From assembly GCA_016463225.1 (NCBI GenBank), contig JAEMRT010000011.1:1-64000 (forward strand): a DNA stretch of 64,000 nt, given 5' to 3'. Shown here one piece after another: positions 33,306 to 43,777 of this stretch. The position numbers were made by a program, and so were the translations under genes. This DNA is from Sphingopyxis sp. GTDB taxonomy: Bacteria > Pseudomonadota > Alphaproteobacteria > Sphingomonadales > Sphingomonadaceae. A model generated the notes under the pieces. It made no database searches, was not told where the DNA came from, and saw only the letters and a program-made list of their open reading frames with translations. Numbering within the stretch: the first letter of the stretch is position 1; every line of letters begins with the position of its first letter.

Positions 33306-34979
33306 CTATTGATCGATCGACCGGCGGAAGGTTTCGGGCAGGAAGAACAGTCCGATCACCACCGTGATCACCGCAACGACGACCGGATACCACAGACCAT
33401 AATAGATATTGCCCGTCGCGGCGACCATCGCGAACGCCGTCGTCGGCAGGAAGCCGCCGAACCAGCCGTTGCCGATATGATAGGGCAGCGACATCGCGGT
33501 GTAGCGAATGCGGCTGGGAAACAGTTCGACCAGCAACGCCGCGATCGGGCCGTAAACCATCGTCACCAACAGCACGAGGTAGAAGAGGATCGCGACGACG
33601 AGCGGTTTGTTGATGGCCGCCGGGTCGGCCTTGGCAGGGTAGCCGGCGGCGTCAAGTGCCACTCCCATCTCAGCCAAGCTGTATGGAATGCTGCCCGCAT
33701 TTGTGCCGGGCCCAATGCCTCCTTGCGGATTGGCAATCCAGATCGTTTTCTGCCCGATGACGATCGCCACCTGGTCCTGGGCCAAGGCCAAAGACATTTC
33801 CTGTGAGATATAGGGGACGCCCGCCTTGGCGAGATAGGATTTGGCCACGTCGCAGGCGGTCCCGTCGAACTTGTTCTTGCCGATCGGATCGAACTGGAAC
33901 GAACAGAATGCGGGATTGGCGACCACCGTCACCGGCGCTCTGGCCTGTGCGGCTGCAAGTCCCGGATTGGCGGCGCTCGTCAGCATCTGGAACGCCGGGA
34001 AATAGGTCAGCGCGGCGAGTGCGCAGCCCGCGAGGATGATCGGTTTGCGCCCGATCTTGTCGCTGAGCCAGCCGAACAGGATGAAGAACGGCGTGCCAAG
34101 CGCGAGCGCGATGGCGATCAGGATGTTCGCAGTGGCGCCGTCGACCTTCAGCGTCTTTTCGAGGAAGAACAGCGCGTAGAATTGGCCAGTGTACCAGACG
34201 ACCGCCTGCCCCGCGACGGCGCCGAACAGCGCAATGATCACCCATTTCAGGTTGGCCCAGCGTCCGAACGCTTCGGTCAGCGGCGCTTTCGAGGTCGTCC
34301 CCTCGTCCTTCATCTTTTGAAAGACCGGGCTTTCGTTCAGCTGCATCCGGATCCACAGCGACACGCCAAGCAGGATGATCGAGATCAGGAACGGCAGACG
34401 CCAGCCCCAGTCGGCGAACGCCGCCTCGCCGATCAGCGACCGGATCGTGATGACGACACCCAGCGCCGCGAACAGGCCGAGGGTAGCGGTGGTCTGGATA
34501 AAGCTGGTGAACAGCCCGCGTTTTCCTTCGGGGGCATGTTCGGCCACATAGGTCGCCGCGCCGCCATATTCGCCGCCGAGCGCCAAACCTTGGAGCAAGC
34601 GCAGCACGACGAGCAGCACGGGCGCCGCGACGCCGATCGATGCATAGCTGGGCAGGATGCCGACAAGGAAGGTCGACGCGCCCATCAGGCCCATCGTGAC
34701 GAGGAAGGTGTTCTTGCGGCCAACCAGATCGCCAATGCGTCCGAACACGAGCGCGCCGAACGGCCTTACCGCAAAGCCTGCGGCAAAGGCCGCGAGTGCA
34801 AAGATGAAACCGGTGGTTTCGTTGACGCCCGAGAAGAATTGCGCCGAGATGATCGTCGCGAGCAGGCCGTAGAGGTAGAAATCATACCATTCGAACACGG
34901 TGCCGAGCGACGAGGCCAGGATGACCTTGCGCTCGCTCTGGCGCGTGTCGATGGGCGTCGCCCCGATCTGATCGGTCAT
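33306..34979 (-). CDS. MFS metabolite:proton symporter (MHS type) with periplasmic insert
   Basis: A 557-residue transporter of the metabolite/H+ symporter family (ShiA/ProP-like). TVFEWYDFYLYG in helix 1 and RIGDLVGRKN between helices 2 and 3 are family signatures, and LQGLALGGEYGGAATYVAE follows. The second copy of motif A is WLSDKIGRKP after helix 8. Unusually, about 125 residues (335-458) are inserted between helices 9 and 10, on the periplasmic side. The insert contains Cys359 and Cys376, which could form a disulfide. The substrate is probably an organic or amino acid but cannot be named. Confidence 0.88.
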   Translation of the reverse strand: MTDQIGATPIDTRQSERKVILASSLGTVFEWYDFYLYGLLATIISAQFFSGVNETTGFIFALAAFAAGFAVRPFGALVFGRIGDLVGRKNTFLVTMGLMGASTFLVGILPSYASIGVAAPVLLVVLRLLQGLALGGEYGGAATYVAEHAPEGKRGLFTSFIQTTATLGLFAALGVVITIRSLIGEAAFADWGWRLPFLISIILLGVSLWIRMQLNESPVFQKMKDEGTTSKAPLTEAFGRWANLKWVIIALFGAVAGQAVVWYTGQFYALFFLEKTLKVDGATANILIAIALALGTPFFILFGWLSDKIGRKPIILAGCALAALTYFPAFQMLTSAANPGLAAAQARAPVTVVANPAFCSFQFDPIGKNKFDGTACDVAKSYLAKAGVPYISQEMSLALAQDQVAIVIGQKTIWIANPQGGIGPGTNAGSIPYSLAEMGVALDAAGYPAKADPAAINKPLVVAILFYLVLLVTMVYGPIAALLVELFPSRIRYTAMSLPYHIGNGWFGGFLPTTAFAMVAATGNIYYGLWYPVVVAVITVVIGLFFLPETFRRSIDQ

Positions 34980-34989
34980 CCTATTCCCC

Positions 34990-35076
34990 CGTTCGCCCTG
35001 AGCCTGTCGAAGGGCCGTTCTTCTTTTAGCGACGCTAAAGGAAAGAACGGTGCTTCGACAAGCTCAGCACGAACGG
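34990..35076. repeat. imperfect inverted repeat after the helicase gene
   Basis: The arms at about 34990-35030 (cgttcgccctgagcctgtcg and following) and 35034-35076 pair with several mismatches around a short loop. The cttcgacaagctcag motif recurs in the element at 36750-36856, so both belong to one repeat type. It sits between the helicase stop and the transporter start and could act as a transcription terminator. Confidence 0.7.
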
Positions 35077-35098
35077 AAAGAGATAATTGTTTAGCGTA

Positions 35099-36478
35099 TC
35101 AACCGACGCGGGTTACCGCGCTCTTGTGTGCGCCGACGCTCTTGTTGCGCGGGCGGAAGCGGCGCTTGCGCTGGCCTTCGGCGCCCTCACCGGCTGGAGT
35201 ATCGCGGCGCGGACCGCGATCACCGCGCGGCTGGCCGCCGCTGGGCTGGCGACGCGCATCCTGACGCTGACGGTTCGGGTCGCGGCCCTGGCTGCCGGTG
35301 TCGCGCGGACCCGCAACGGGCTTGGGCAGGTTGCGCACCAGCTCGTTGAAATTCTCGGGCAGCGGCATCGGCTCGGACTTGCTGCGCGTGACGCGTTCGA
35401 TGTCCTTCATATACGGGCGTTCATCAGGCGCGATGAAGCTGATCGCCATGCCCTCGGCGCCGGCGCGCGCGGTGCGGCCGATGCGATGGACATATTGTTC
35501 GGGCACGTTCGGGATCTCGAAGTTGATCACATGGCTGACGCCCGACACGTCGATGCCGCGCGCGGCAATGTCGGTCGCGACGAGCAGCTTGATATCGCCC
35601 GAGCGGAATGCCTGCAGCGCGTGGGTGCGCTGCGACTGGCTCTTGTTGCCATGGATCGCCATCGCCTTGATCCCGGCGCCCGCCAGATGGCGCACGACGC
35701 GGTCGGCGCCATGCTTGGTGCGGGTAAAGATCAACGCGCGGTCGATGTCCTGGGTCGCGACGACCGAATGGAGCAGCGCCTGCTTTTCCTTTTGTTCGAC
35801 GAAGGTCGCGAACTGGCGGATTTTCTCGACGGTCGTCGCCTGCGGCGTGACCGACACGGTGACGGGATCGTTGAGGAACTGTTCGGCGAGACCGGCGATT
35901 TCCTTGGGCATCGTTGCCGAGAAGAACAGGTTCTGACGGCGCGACGGCAGCAGCTTGGCGACGCGGCGCAGCGAATGGATAAAGCCCATGTCCATCATCT
36001 GGTCGGCTTCGTCCAAAACGAAGATTTCGACGTCGTCGAGGCGCAGCGCGCGCTGGTCGATCAGGTCGAGCAGACGGCCCGGGGTGGCGACGAGGATGTC
36101 GACGCCGCCCGACAGGTCACGGATCTGCTTGTTGATCGGTACGCCGCCGAAGACGGTCGAAACCGACAGCTTGGTGAAACGGCCATAGTCGCGGCAGCTC
36201 TGCGCGATCTGCGCCGCCAGTTCACGCGTCGGGGCGAGGACGAGCATCCGGCAGCCGCGCGGGGTCGGGCGATGCGGATAGGTCAAAAGATGGTGGATCG
36301 ACGGCAGCGAGAAACCGGCGGTCTTGCCGGTGCCGGTCTGCGCGATGCCGCACAGATCACGGCCCTTCATCAGCGGCGGGATCGCCTGCATCTGGATCGG
36401 GGTCGGGACGGTATAATCCTTGGCGGCAAGCGCGCGGTTGATGTCGGCGTGCAGGCCAAAGTCGTTAAAAGTTGTCAT
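35099..36478 (-). CDS. rhlE: DEAD-box RNA helicase, RhlE-like
   Basis: A 459-residue ATP-dependent RNA helicase. Motifs in order are the Q motif (FNDFGL then PTPIQMQAIP), AQTGTGKTAG (I), APTRELAAQI (Ia), VATPGRLLDL, VLDEADQMMDMGF (II), FFSATMPKEI (III), LIFTRTKHGAD (IV), VATDIAARGIDV (V) and YVHRIGRTARAG (VI). After about residue 375 comes a basic Arg/Gly/Gln-rich tail for RNA binding. Such helicases act in ribosome assembly or mRNA decay and are often cold-induced. A long upstream leader is possible. Confidence 0.93.
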   Translation of the reverse strand: MTTFNDFGLHADINRALAAKDYTVPTPIQMQAIPPLMKGRDLCGIAQTGTGKTAGFSLPSIHHLLTYPHRPTPRGCRMLVLAPTRELAAQIAQSCRDYGRFTKLSVSTVFGGVPINKQIRDLSGGVDILVATPGRLLDLIDQRALRLDDVEIFVLDEADQMMDMGFIHSLRRVAKLLPSRRQNLFFSATMPKEIAGLAEQFLNDPVTVSVTPQATTVEKIRQFATFVEQKEKQALLHSVVATQDIDRALIFTRTKHGADRVVRHLAGAGIKAMAIHGNKSQSQRTHALQAFRSGDIKLLVATDIAARGIDVSGVSHVINFEIPNVPEQYVHRIGRTARAGAEGMAISFIAPDERPYMKDIERVTRSKSEPMPLPENFNELVRNLPKPVAGPRDTGSQGRDPNRQRQDARRQPSGGQPRGDRGPRRDTPAGEGAEGQRKRRFRPRNKSVGAHKSAVTRVG

Positions 36479-36680
36479 AAATACTCACTATGAGCGACGC
36501 GCAGGCGCATCCGTTCGGATCGAACGGACGGCGCACGGGCCGCGAGTTCGAAACGACCCGCGTGAAAGGGTGCCTCTGGGGACAAAGCGCTGGTCCGGCT
36601 CGTCCCGCGCCTGAAAATGGGCGGGAAAATCACGCTGCCGGTGGTACCGACGGGTCATCCCGCCATGCTGCGCTGCACAA

Positions 36681-36709
36681 CATATGGCATGGGTTGCGCG
36701 GTTTTGCAA
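36681..36709 (-). promoter_or_regulatory. candidate promoter of the RNA helicase gene
   Basis: On the minus strand TTGCAA (36709-36704) is followed after 17 bp by CATATG (36686-36681). Transcription from about 36674 would give a leader of nearly 200 nt before the helicase ATG, a length compatible with post-transcriptional control. By eye only. Confidence 0.3.
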
Positions 36710-36749
36710 GATAATTACGTGGCGTTCGTTAACGAGCTCCTCATTCGGT

Positions 36750-36856
36750 TCACTCCCGGCCTTCGCGGGGCAGGCTCCGAGCTTGTCGAACGGCTCTTCT
36801 TTCTTCATCAAGGCAGAAAGAAGAGCAGGGCCTCGACAAACTCAGCCCGAACGGAC
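36750..36856. repeat. long imperfect inverted repeat before glpK
   Basis: The clearest pairing is gagcttgtcgaacggctc and ttctttct at 36779-36803 with agaaagaagagcagggcctc and gacaaactc at about 36814-36843, around a 10-nt loop. Outer parts also pair (cggttc with gaacg). It shares sequence with the element at 34990. Confidence 0.65.
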
Positions 36857-36868
36857 GAGGGGTGTATA

Positions 36869-38341
<1,473 letters not shown>

Positions 38342-38353
38342 CCGCCGAAGCGA

Positions 38354-38581
38354 TTAGCGCTTGAGGGTGAGACCACCGAAGCGCTTGTTGAACTTCGCAA
38401 CCTGACCCGCAGCGTCGAGCATGCGGCCGTTACCGCCGGTCCACGCCGGGTGCGCGGTGGGGTCGATTTCGAGCGTCATCGTGTCGCCCTCTTTGCCCCA
38501 GGTCGAGCGCGTCTGATATTCGGTGCCATCGGTCATCTTGACCGTGATCATGTGATAGGCGGGGTGGATGTCTTGTTTCAT
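38354..38581 (-). CDS. rpmE: 50S ribosomal protein L31
   Basis: A 75-residue large-subunit protein ([20 protein letters not shown] onward). The four zinc-binding Cys of C+ forms are absent, so it is a zinc-independent C-minus paralogue of the alphaproteobacterial type. [20 protein letters not shown] and the C-terminal [14 protein letters not shown] are typical. It is convergent with glpK, only 12 bp apart. Confidence 0.96.
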   Translation of the reverse strand: MKQDIHPAYHMITVKMTDGTEYQTRSTWGKEGDTMTLEIDPTAHPAWTGGNGRMLDAAGQVAKFNKRFGGLTLKR

Positions 38582-38654
38582 GTCTTAAGCTCCTGTGCCG
38601 CTGGTTACCGACCAGCGTGCGCGAGTCTGTGCGTCCGGGGACGCGAAGGTGCGG

Positions 38655-38683
38655 CCCCTAACGGCGAATGCCCGATTTGGCAA
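38655..38683 (-). promoter_or_regulatory. candidate promoter of rpmE
   Basis: On the minus strand TTGCCA (38683-38678) and TAGGGG (38660-38655) are separated by 17 bp, immediately downstream of the fabZ stop. A transcript from about 38648 would have a leader of roughly 67 nt. Judged by eye. Confidence 0.35.
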
Positions 38684-38686
38684 TAG

Positions 38687-39166
38687 TTAGTCCGCCGGCG
38701 GGTCGGCGATCATCGCGGTGAACTGGCACTCGGCGGCCAGCACACCGTCCAGCATCGCCTTGCCTTCGAAGCGGCATACGCTGCGTTTGGCCTGGATGAT
38801 CGTCGCGTGCAGGTCGAGCAGGCAGCCGGGTTCGACCGGTTTGCGGAACTTCGCCCCGTCGATCGCCATAAAATAGACGAGCTTGCCGGTGCCGGCGAGC
38901 CCCATCGATTCGATCGCGAGGACGCCGGCGGCCTGCGCCAGCGCCTCGACGATCAAGACACCCGGCATGATCGGCCGCCCGGGGAAATGCCCCTGGAAAA
39001 AGGGCTCGTTCATCGTCACCGCCTTGATCGCGTGGATCGAGGTATCGGGGACGATCGACACGACCCGGTCGACGAGCAGCATCGGATAACGGTGCGGCAG
39101 CAGCGTCAGGATCCGGCGGATGTCCACCGGTCCCAATGCCCCTGCCGCTTTGTCCCCGTCGGTCAC
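38687..39166 (-). CDS. fabZ: 3-hydroxyacyl-ACP dehydratase FabZ
   Basis: A 159-residue hot-dog-fold enzyme that dehydrates 3-hydroxyacyl-ACP in fatty acid elongation. The signature [13 protein letters not shown] is followed by the active-site helix [21 protein letters not shown] with the catalytic His and Glu. In most Gram-negatives fabZ lies between lpxD and lpxA. Here skp is directly upstream and rpmE follows. Confidence 0.96.
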   Translation of the reverse strand: MTDGDKAAGALGPVDIRRILTLLPHRYPMLLVDRVVSIVPDTSIHAIKAVTMNEPFFQGHFPGRPIMPGVLIVEALAQAAGVLAIESMGLAGTGKLVYFMAIDGAKFRKPVEPGCLLDLHATIIQAKRSVCRFEGKAMLDGVLAAECQFTAMIADPPAD

Positions 39167-39170
39167 GATA

Positions 39171-39863
39171 TCAGCGGGTCGTCGGTGCGGTGCCGGTCGG
39201 CGCCGGTGCGGCAGGGGTCGCGCCCGGCTGCGCCGCGCGGGCGGCGTCCATCAACTGCTGATTGCGCTGCTGAACGAGCTGGCCCGGCTGGTAACCGGCC
39301 GGAACTGCGGTCGACACGGTCGGCAGGATGCGGTTGAGTTCGGTCACGACTGCATCGGTGATGTCGACGTTGTTCTCGCGCGCCAGCACCGCATCGGGGT
39401 TGAGCAGCAGGTCGATCTTTTTCGCGGTCATCGCGGCCTTGATCGCCTCGTTCATGCGAACGCTGATCTGGTCTTCGACATAAGCGATGGCGAGTTCGAT
39501 CGGCGCGCCGATCTGGCCAAGTTCAGCCTGCGCGGCCTGACGCTTGTCCTGCACCGCCTTCGCGGCCGCCTGCAAAGTGGCCTGGTTTGGCGGGGTCTTT
39601 TTCGCTTCTTCGTTGTATCGGGCGATCAGGACGTTGATTTCAGCCTGCAGCGTCTGGCCGCGCGACTGCTGCTGGTCGATCTGCGCCTTGTAAGTGGTTT
39701 CGATCTGCTGCGACGCGACCGAAAAGGCATTCGAGCGAGCGGCAGCGACGCGCACGTCGGCGACGCCGACGCCCTTTGCCTGGGCCATAGCCGGGACGGT
39801 GATGATCGGCGAAACCGACAGCGTGGCCATCGCCAGCGCCGAAGCGACAAGAATTTTCTTCAT
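39171..39863 (-). CDS. skp: periplasmic OmpH/Skp-like chaperone
   Basis: A 230-residue secreted protein. The signal peptide is residues 1-28 ([20 protein letters not shown], cut after AMA). The mature domain has [17 protein letters not shown], then long helices with heptads ([37 protein letters not shown]) forming the tentacle coiled coil, and the closing [14 protein letters not shown]. The Ala/Pro/Thr-rich tail of about 35 residues is an extension. It carries outer-membrane proteins to BamA, whose gene it follows with a 1-bp stop/start overlap. Confidence 0.92.
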   Translation of the reverse strand: MKKILVASALAMATLSVSPIITVPAMAQAKGVGVADVRVAAARSNAFSVASQQIETTYKAQIDQQQSRGQTLQAEINVLIARYNEEAKKTPPNQATLQAAAKAVQDKRQAAQAELGQIGAPIELAIAYVEDQISVRMNEAIKAAMTAKKIDLLLNPDAVLARENNVDITDAVVTELNRILPTVSTAVPAGYQPGQLVQQRNQQLMDAARAAQPGATPAAPAPTGTAPTTR

Positions 39864-42568
39864 CAGAATTGGGTTCCTACGTTGAATGAGAAGCGTTTGG
39901 TATCATCACCCTCTTCTTTGCGAAGAGCGTAAGCGAAGTCGATCCGGAAGGGACCGAAGGGCGAGTTCCAGTTAACCCCGGCGCCAATCGCGACGCGCGG
40001 CATCCAGCTATCACCAAAGAAGCGCTCCTCGAACGGATCGAGGCGCGAAAAGCCGGTGGGACAGGTCGTGTATTGGCCAGTCCCTGTGGGGACGCCGCCC
40101 GTCGGTGTCGTCGTCGTTTCGCTCGCGAACTGGCTGGTGCCCGTCGTCGCGTTGCGGCAAAGCGACTTGATGAGGCCGAAACCCGGCGCGGTCGCGTCGG
40201 TTTCCCTGAAGTTGGCCAGCGTCGTCAGCGTCGGTCGCTTCACGCTGAACACCGAACCGACGTCGAGGAAAATCGAAGGCCGCAGCCCCAGTTCCTTCGC
40301 CCCGCTGCCGAGCGGGATGTCGAGTTCCAGTCGGCCCTGATAATAGGCGCGGCCGCCGAGTGCGTCGTCGATCTGACCACGGTCGCCGTCACCGTCCGTT
40401 ATGACGATGGGGCTGGCGGGATTGGTGTTATCCACCGAATAGCGGATCACGCGCGGGCCAACGCCGCGAATATCGAAACCGCGCATTTGCGGTTCGCCAA
40501 GGAAGAAACGGTCGGTCAGGCGCACCTTGTCGCTGCCCGGGCTCGGAGCGCTGCCAAAGGGATAGATATAGCCGCCTTCAGCCGAGACATTGAGGATGAA
40601 GCGGCTGCCGAGGTTGAAGTGCTTGGAGGCGTTCGCACGGGTGCGGACATATTTGACGCTGCCGCCAAGCCCGGCAAAGTCCTGACTGAGCGACAGCGAC
40701 TGGCCGCGCGTCGGGCGCAGGCGGTTGTCGCGGTCGTCATAGGCCAGCGTATAGCCGATGAGCGAGGTCGTGCGATTGCCGATCGCGTCGCACAGATAGC
40801 GGCCGGCGACGAGCGGATCGCACTGGTTGCCGAAGAAATAAATGCCGCGGTCGAGCGTCACATCGTCAAAGTTCAGGCTGTAACGCCCGAAGAAGGACAT
40901 GAATTCGGTCAGCGGCACCCCGGCATTGAGCTGGAAGCCGGTCGTCACCTGCTGGAACGTCGTCTGGCGATCGTTGTTGATGAAGTTGAACGAGTTCAGA
41001 TCGCGGCGATAGATGCTGCCGCCGACCGAGATATTGCGGTCGAACAGATAGGGTTCGGTAAAACCAAGCTCGACCGATTTCGAATAGCTCGAATAGTTGA
41101 CCGACGCCTGCAACTGCTGGCCAAGGCCGCGGAAGTTACGCTGGCGGATCGATGCCTGGAGCAGGAAATTCTCGATCGACGAGAAACCGGCCGACAGCGA
41201 CAATTCCCCGGTCGGCTTTTCCTCGACATTGGTTTCGAGGATGATGCGGTCGGGCGCGCTGCCTTCCTTGCGCTCGATCTCCAGATTTTCCTGGAAATAG
41301 CCCAGGCTGTTGAGACGCGCCTCGGTGCGCTTGATGCCGAAGCTGTTGAACGCGTCGCCTTCGTTCAGGCGGAATTCGCGGCGCACCACCTTGTCATGCG
41401 TCAGCGTGTTGCCGTTGACGTCGATGCGCTCGACATAAGTACGCGGGCTTTCGGCGACGTTGAAGGTGATCTGCATCGTCCGCGTTTCGGGATCGCGGCG
41501 GAATTCGGGATTGATGTCGGCAAAGGCATAGCCGAACAGGCCCGCGGTCTCGCTCAGGCTTTCGACCGTGTCCTCGACGAGCTTGGCATCATACCAGTCG
41601 TCTTTCTTCATCGGCAGCAGCGTTTTCAGCATTTCGGGCTGGAAGTCGCGCAGCTCGCTCTTCACATCGATGTCGCCGAACTTGTAGCGCTCGCCTTCCT
41701 CGACGACATAGGTGATGATGAAGTCCTGCTTGTTGCTGGTCAGCTCGGCGACCGCCGAAATGACGCGGAAATCGGCATAGCCGTTCTGCAGGTAAAAGAG
41801 GCGCAGCTTCTGCTGGTCATAGGCCAGACGGTCGGGATCGTAGCTGGTGTTCGACGACAGGATCGTCAGCAGGCCCGACTCCTTGGTCGCCATCTCGTCC
41901 TTGAGGTCGCCGTCGCTGAACTTCTCGTTGCCGAGGATGCTGATCTGGCGGACCTTCGACTTAGGCCCTTCGTTGATTTCGAACACGACGTCGACGCGGT
42001 TCTGGTCGAGCGAGACCATCTTCGGTTCAACCGTCGCAGCGAAGCGGCCCTGACGTTTGTACAGCTCGATGATGCGCGCGACGTCGGCGCGGACTTTTGA
42101 ACGGGTGAAGATCTGGCGTGGTGCGAGCTTGATCTCGGGGCGGATCTTGTCTTCCTTCAGGCGCTTGTTGCCTTCCAGAATGACGCGGTTGATGACCGGG
42201 TTTTCGGTGACCTCGATCGTCAGCGCACCATTATTGTCGGTGATCTGGAAATCCTTGAACAGCTCGGTCGCGGCGAGGTCTTTCAAGGCCTGGTCAAGAA
42301 TCGACCGGTCATAGCGCTGGCCGACGCGCAGGCGCAGGTATGACAGGATCGTTTGCGCTTCAAGCCGCTGGTTGCCGACGATGGTGATCGTCTGGACAGT
42401 GGTCGCGGTCGGAGCCGCTTCGGCAGCGGGTGCCGGGATGGTCGGAGCAGCGACGGGCGGCGGCGCGACTTCCTGCGCCATGACCGGTGTTGCCAGCATC
42501 GTGCCGGCAAGCAGAAGTGCCGACAGCTGTGTCCGGCCCAAATATTTGTGTGAAGCCACGCTGTTCAT
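39863..42568 (-). CDS. bamA: outer-membrane assembly factor BamA
   Basis: A 901-residue protein that folds and inserts outer-membrane beta-barrels. I use the ATG at 42568 (MNSVASHKYLGRTQLSALLL); a TTG six codons earlier is possible. The signal peptide ends near PVMA. Five POTRA domains follow (first QTITIVGNQRLEAQTILSY, last TYVERIDVNGNTLTHDKV), then the 16-strand barrel with ADRF-like RLTDRFFLGEPQMRGFD and the C-terminal KRFSFNVGTQF ending in Phe. A Pro/Ala-rich stretch separates the signal peptide from POTRA1. Confidence 0.96.
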   Translation of the reverse strand: MNSVASHKYLGRTQLSALLLAGTMLATPVMAQEVAPPPVAAPTIPAPAAEAAPTATTVQTITIVGNQRLEAQTILSYLRLRVGQRYDRSILDQALKDLAATELFKDFQITDNNGALTIEVTENPVINRVILEGNKRLKEDKIRPEIKLAPRQIFTRSKVRADVARIIELYKRQGRFAATVEPKMVSLDQNRVDVVFEINEGPKSKVRQISILGNEKFSDGDLKDEMATKESGLLTILSSNTSYDPDRLAYDQQKLRLFYLQNGYADFRVISAVAELTSNKQDFIITYVVEEGERYKFGDIDVKSELRDFQPEMLKTLLPMKKDDWYDAKLVEDTVESLSETAGLFGYAFADINPEFRRDPETRTMQITFNVAESPRTYVERIDVNGNTLTHDKVVRREFRLNEGDAFNSFGIKRTEARLNSLGYFQENLEIERKEGSAPDRIILETNVEEKPTGELSLSAGFSSIENFLLQASIRQRNFRGLGQQLQASVNYSSYSKSVELGFTEPYLFDRNISVGGSIYRRDLNSFNFINNDRQTTFQQVTTGFQLNAGVPLTEFMSFFGRYSLNFDDVTLDRGIYFFGNQCDPLVAGRYLCDAIGNRTTSLIGYTLAYDDRDNRLRPTRGQSLSLSQDFAGLGGSVKYVRTRANASKHFNLGSRFILNVSAEGGYIYPFGSAPSPGSDKVRLTDRFFLGEPQMRGFDIRGVGPRVIRYSVDNTNPASPIVITDGDGDRGQIDDALGGRAYYQGRLELDIPLGSGAKELGLRPSIFLDVGSVFSVKRPTLTTLANFRETDATAPGFGLIKSLCRNATTGTSQFASETTTTPTGGVPTGTGQYTTCPTGFSRLDPFEERFFGDSWMPRVAIGAGVNWNSPFGPFRIDFAYALRKEEGDDTKRFSFNVGTQF

Positions 42569-42640
42569 CCCGAAAAAATAACTCAAAAGCGACCAACCCG
42601 CCTGACCGCGGGCTCGCGCGCACTCCCTGCCCCAGACTCG

Positions 42641-43777
42641 CTAGCCAATCAAGCGCGCGATCCCGTCCCATAGGCCCAATGAGCCCAAATCATTGAAAGT
42701 CACGACCAGCATCAGCGTGACGACCGCCGCAAAGCCGAATCGGAACGCCCATTCCTGCGCCTGCGGGGGAGCAGGGCGGCGCCGGACCGCCTCATAGGCG
42801 TAAAAGACCAAATGACCACCATCGAGCATGGGCAATGGCAAGAGGTTGATGAACCCCAGATTGATGGAAATAAAGGCGATGAACGAGATGAGCGCCACGA
42901 CCCCCAAGGTCGCCATCTCGCCAGACTGCTTTGCGATCTTGACCGGCCCGCCCATGTCCTTGATCGACCGCTGGCCGGTCAGGAACTGGCTGAGGATATT
43001 GCCGGTCAGCCGCACCAGCGTCCATGTCTGTGCGACCCCCAACTGAACCGAGGTCAATGGGCTGGCTGTCGCATAAACCGGAGGTCCGGGCAGAACGCCG
43101 ATAACGGCGCGCTCATTCTTGTTGCCGAATTGATCGGGTTCGGAAACGATCCGCGGCCGCAGCGCAATATTCAGCCGCTCTCCACCGCGTTCGATCCGAA
43201 GGTCCACCGGCTTGCCAAGATCGGGGGCGACCGCAATACGGATATCGTCGAAGGTATCCATCTCGCGGCCGTTGATCGCGGCGATGCGGTCGCCGACGCG
43301 CAAACCAGCCTCATCGGCAGCGCTGTTCGCATCGATCGCAGCAATCACAGGGGGCGTGGCCGGCACACCATAGGCCATGTTAAAGGCCGCAAAAATAGCG
43401 ATGGCGAACAGGAAATTGGTCACCGGACCCGCCGCAACGATCAGCGACCGCTTCCACACTGGCTGCGCGGGAAAGGTGTGCGATTTCTGCTCGGCGGGCA
43501 ATTGCTGCCATTCGGCGTCGGGCTGGCTCACCGCATCGCGGTCGCCTGCAAACTGGACATAGCCGCCCAGCGGCAACCAGCCGATCTTCCATTCGGTGCC
43601 GCGCTTGTCGGTCCAGCCCAAGATTTTGCGCCCGAAACCGATCGAGAAGGTATCGGCCTTTACCCCGCACCAGCGACCGACAATATAATGGCCATATTCA
43701 TGCACGAACACGAGCGGGCCGAGCACCGCGAGGAACGCGACCGGGTAAAGCCAAAGCGGTACTTCAAGCATGTTCAT
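42641..43777 (-). CDS. rseP: RIP metalloprotease RseP (site-2 protease)
   Basis: A 378-residue inner-membrane zinc protease. The start at ATG 43777 overlaps dxr by 14 bp (43771 is an alternative). The HExxH zinc site is HEYGH at residues 26-30 in the first membrane helix. A PDZ domain sits around GLRVGDRIAAINGREMDTFD. The second metal-site motif is NLLPLPMLDGGHL near the C-terminus. It cleaves anti-sigma factors or signal-peptide remnants within the membrane. Its place before bamA is the usual one. Confidence 0.94.
   Translation of the reverse strand: MNMLEVPLWLYPVAFLAVLGPLVFVHEYGHYIVGRWCGVKADTFSIGFGRKILGWTDKRGTEWKIGWLPLGGYVQFAGDRDAVSQPDAEWQQLPAEQKSHTFPAQPVWKRSLIVAAGPVTNFLFAIAIFAAFNMAYGVPATPPVIAAIDANSAADEAGLRVGDRIAAINGREMDTFDDIRIAVAPDLGKPVDLRIERGGERLNIALRPRIVSEPDQFGNKNERAVIGVLPGPPVYATASPLTSVQLGVAQTWTLVRLTGNILSQFLTGQRSIKDMGGPVKIAKQSGEMATLGVVALISFIAFISINLGFINLLPLPMLDGGHLVFYAYEAVRRRPAPPQAQEWAFRFGFAAVVTLMLVVTFNDLGSLGLWDGIARLIG

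Larger units (their letters stand above)
36479..36868. other. 390-bp intergenic region between rhlE and glpK
   Basis: This divergent gap holds a possible rhlE promoter (36681-36709), a short hairpin CCGTTCG-gat-CGAACGG at 36511-36527 within the presumed rhlE leader, an 8-bp palindrome CGTTAACG at 36727-36734, and a long imperfect inverted repeat at 36750-36856 just before glpK. Open frames through the gap on either strand lack coding features and I do not call a gene. Confidence 0.6.

Noticed and set aside
36488-36811. Possible 107-codon gene upstream of the RNA helicase
   Set aside because: It reads through a palindromic repeat, has no domain pattern and lacks a convincing ribosome-binding site.
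36617-36868. N-terminal extension of glycerol kinase
   Set aside because: The added 84 codons read through repeat sequence; the family start is at the GTG at 36869 with a good ribosome-binding site.
38342-38353. Terminator between glpK and rpmE
   Set aside because: Only 12 bp separate the two convergent stops and no stem-loop is present.
40073-42100. 675-codon open frame on the plus strand
   Set aside because: Antisense to bamA; Val/Asp/Ala-rich mirror of the barrel codons.
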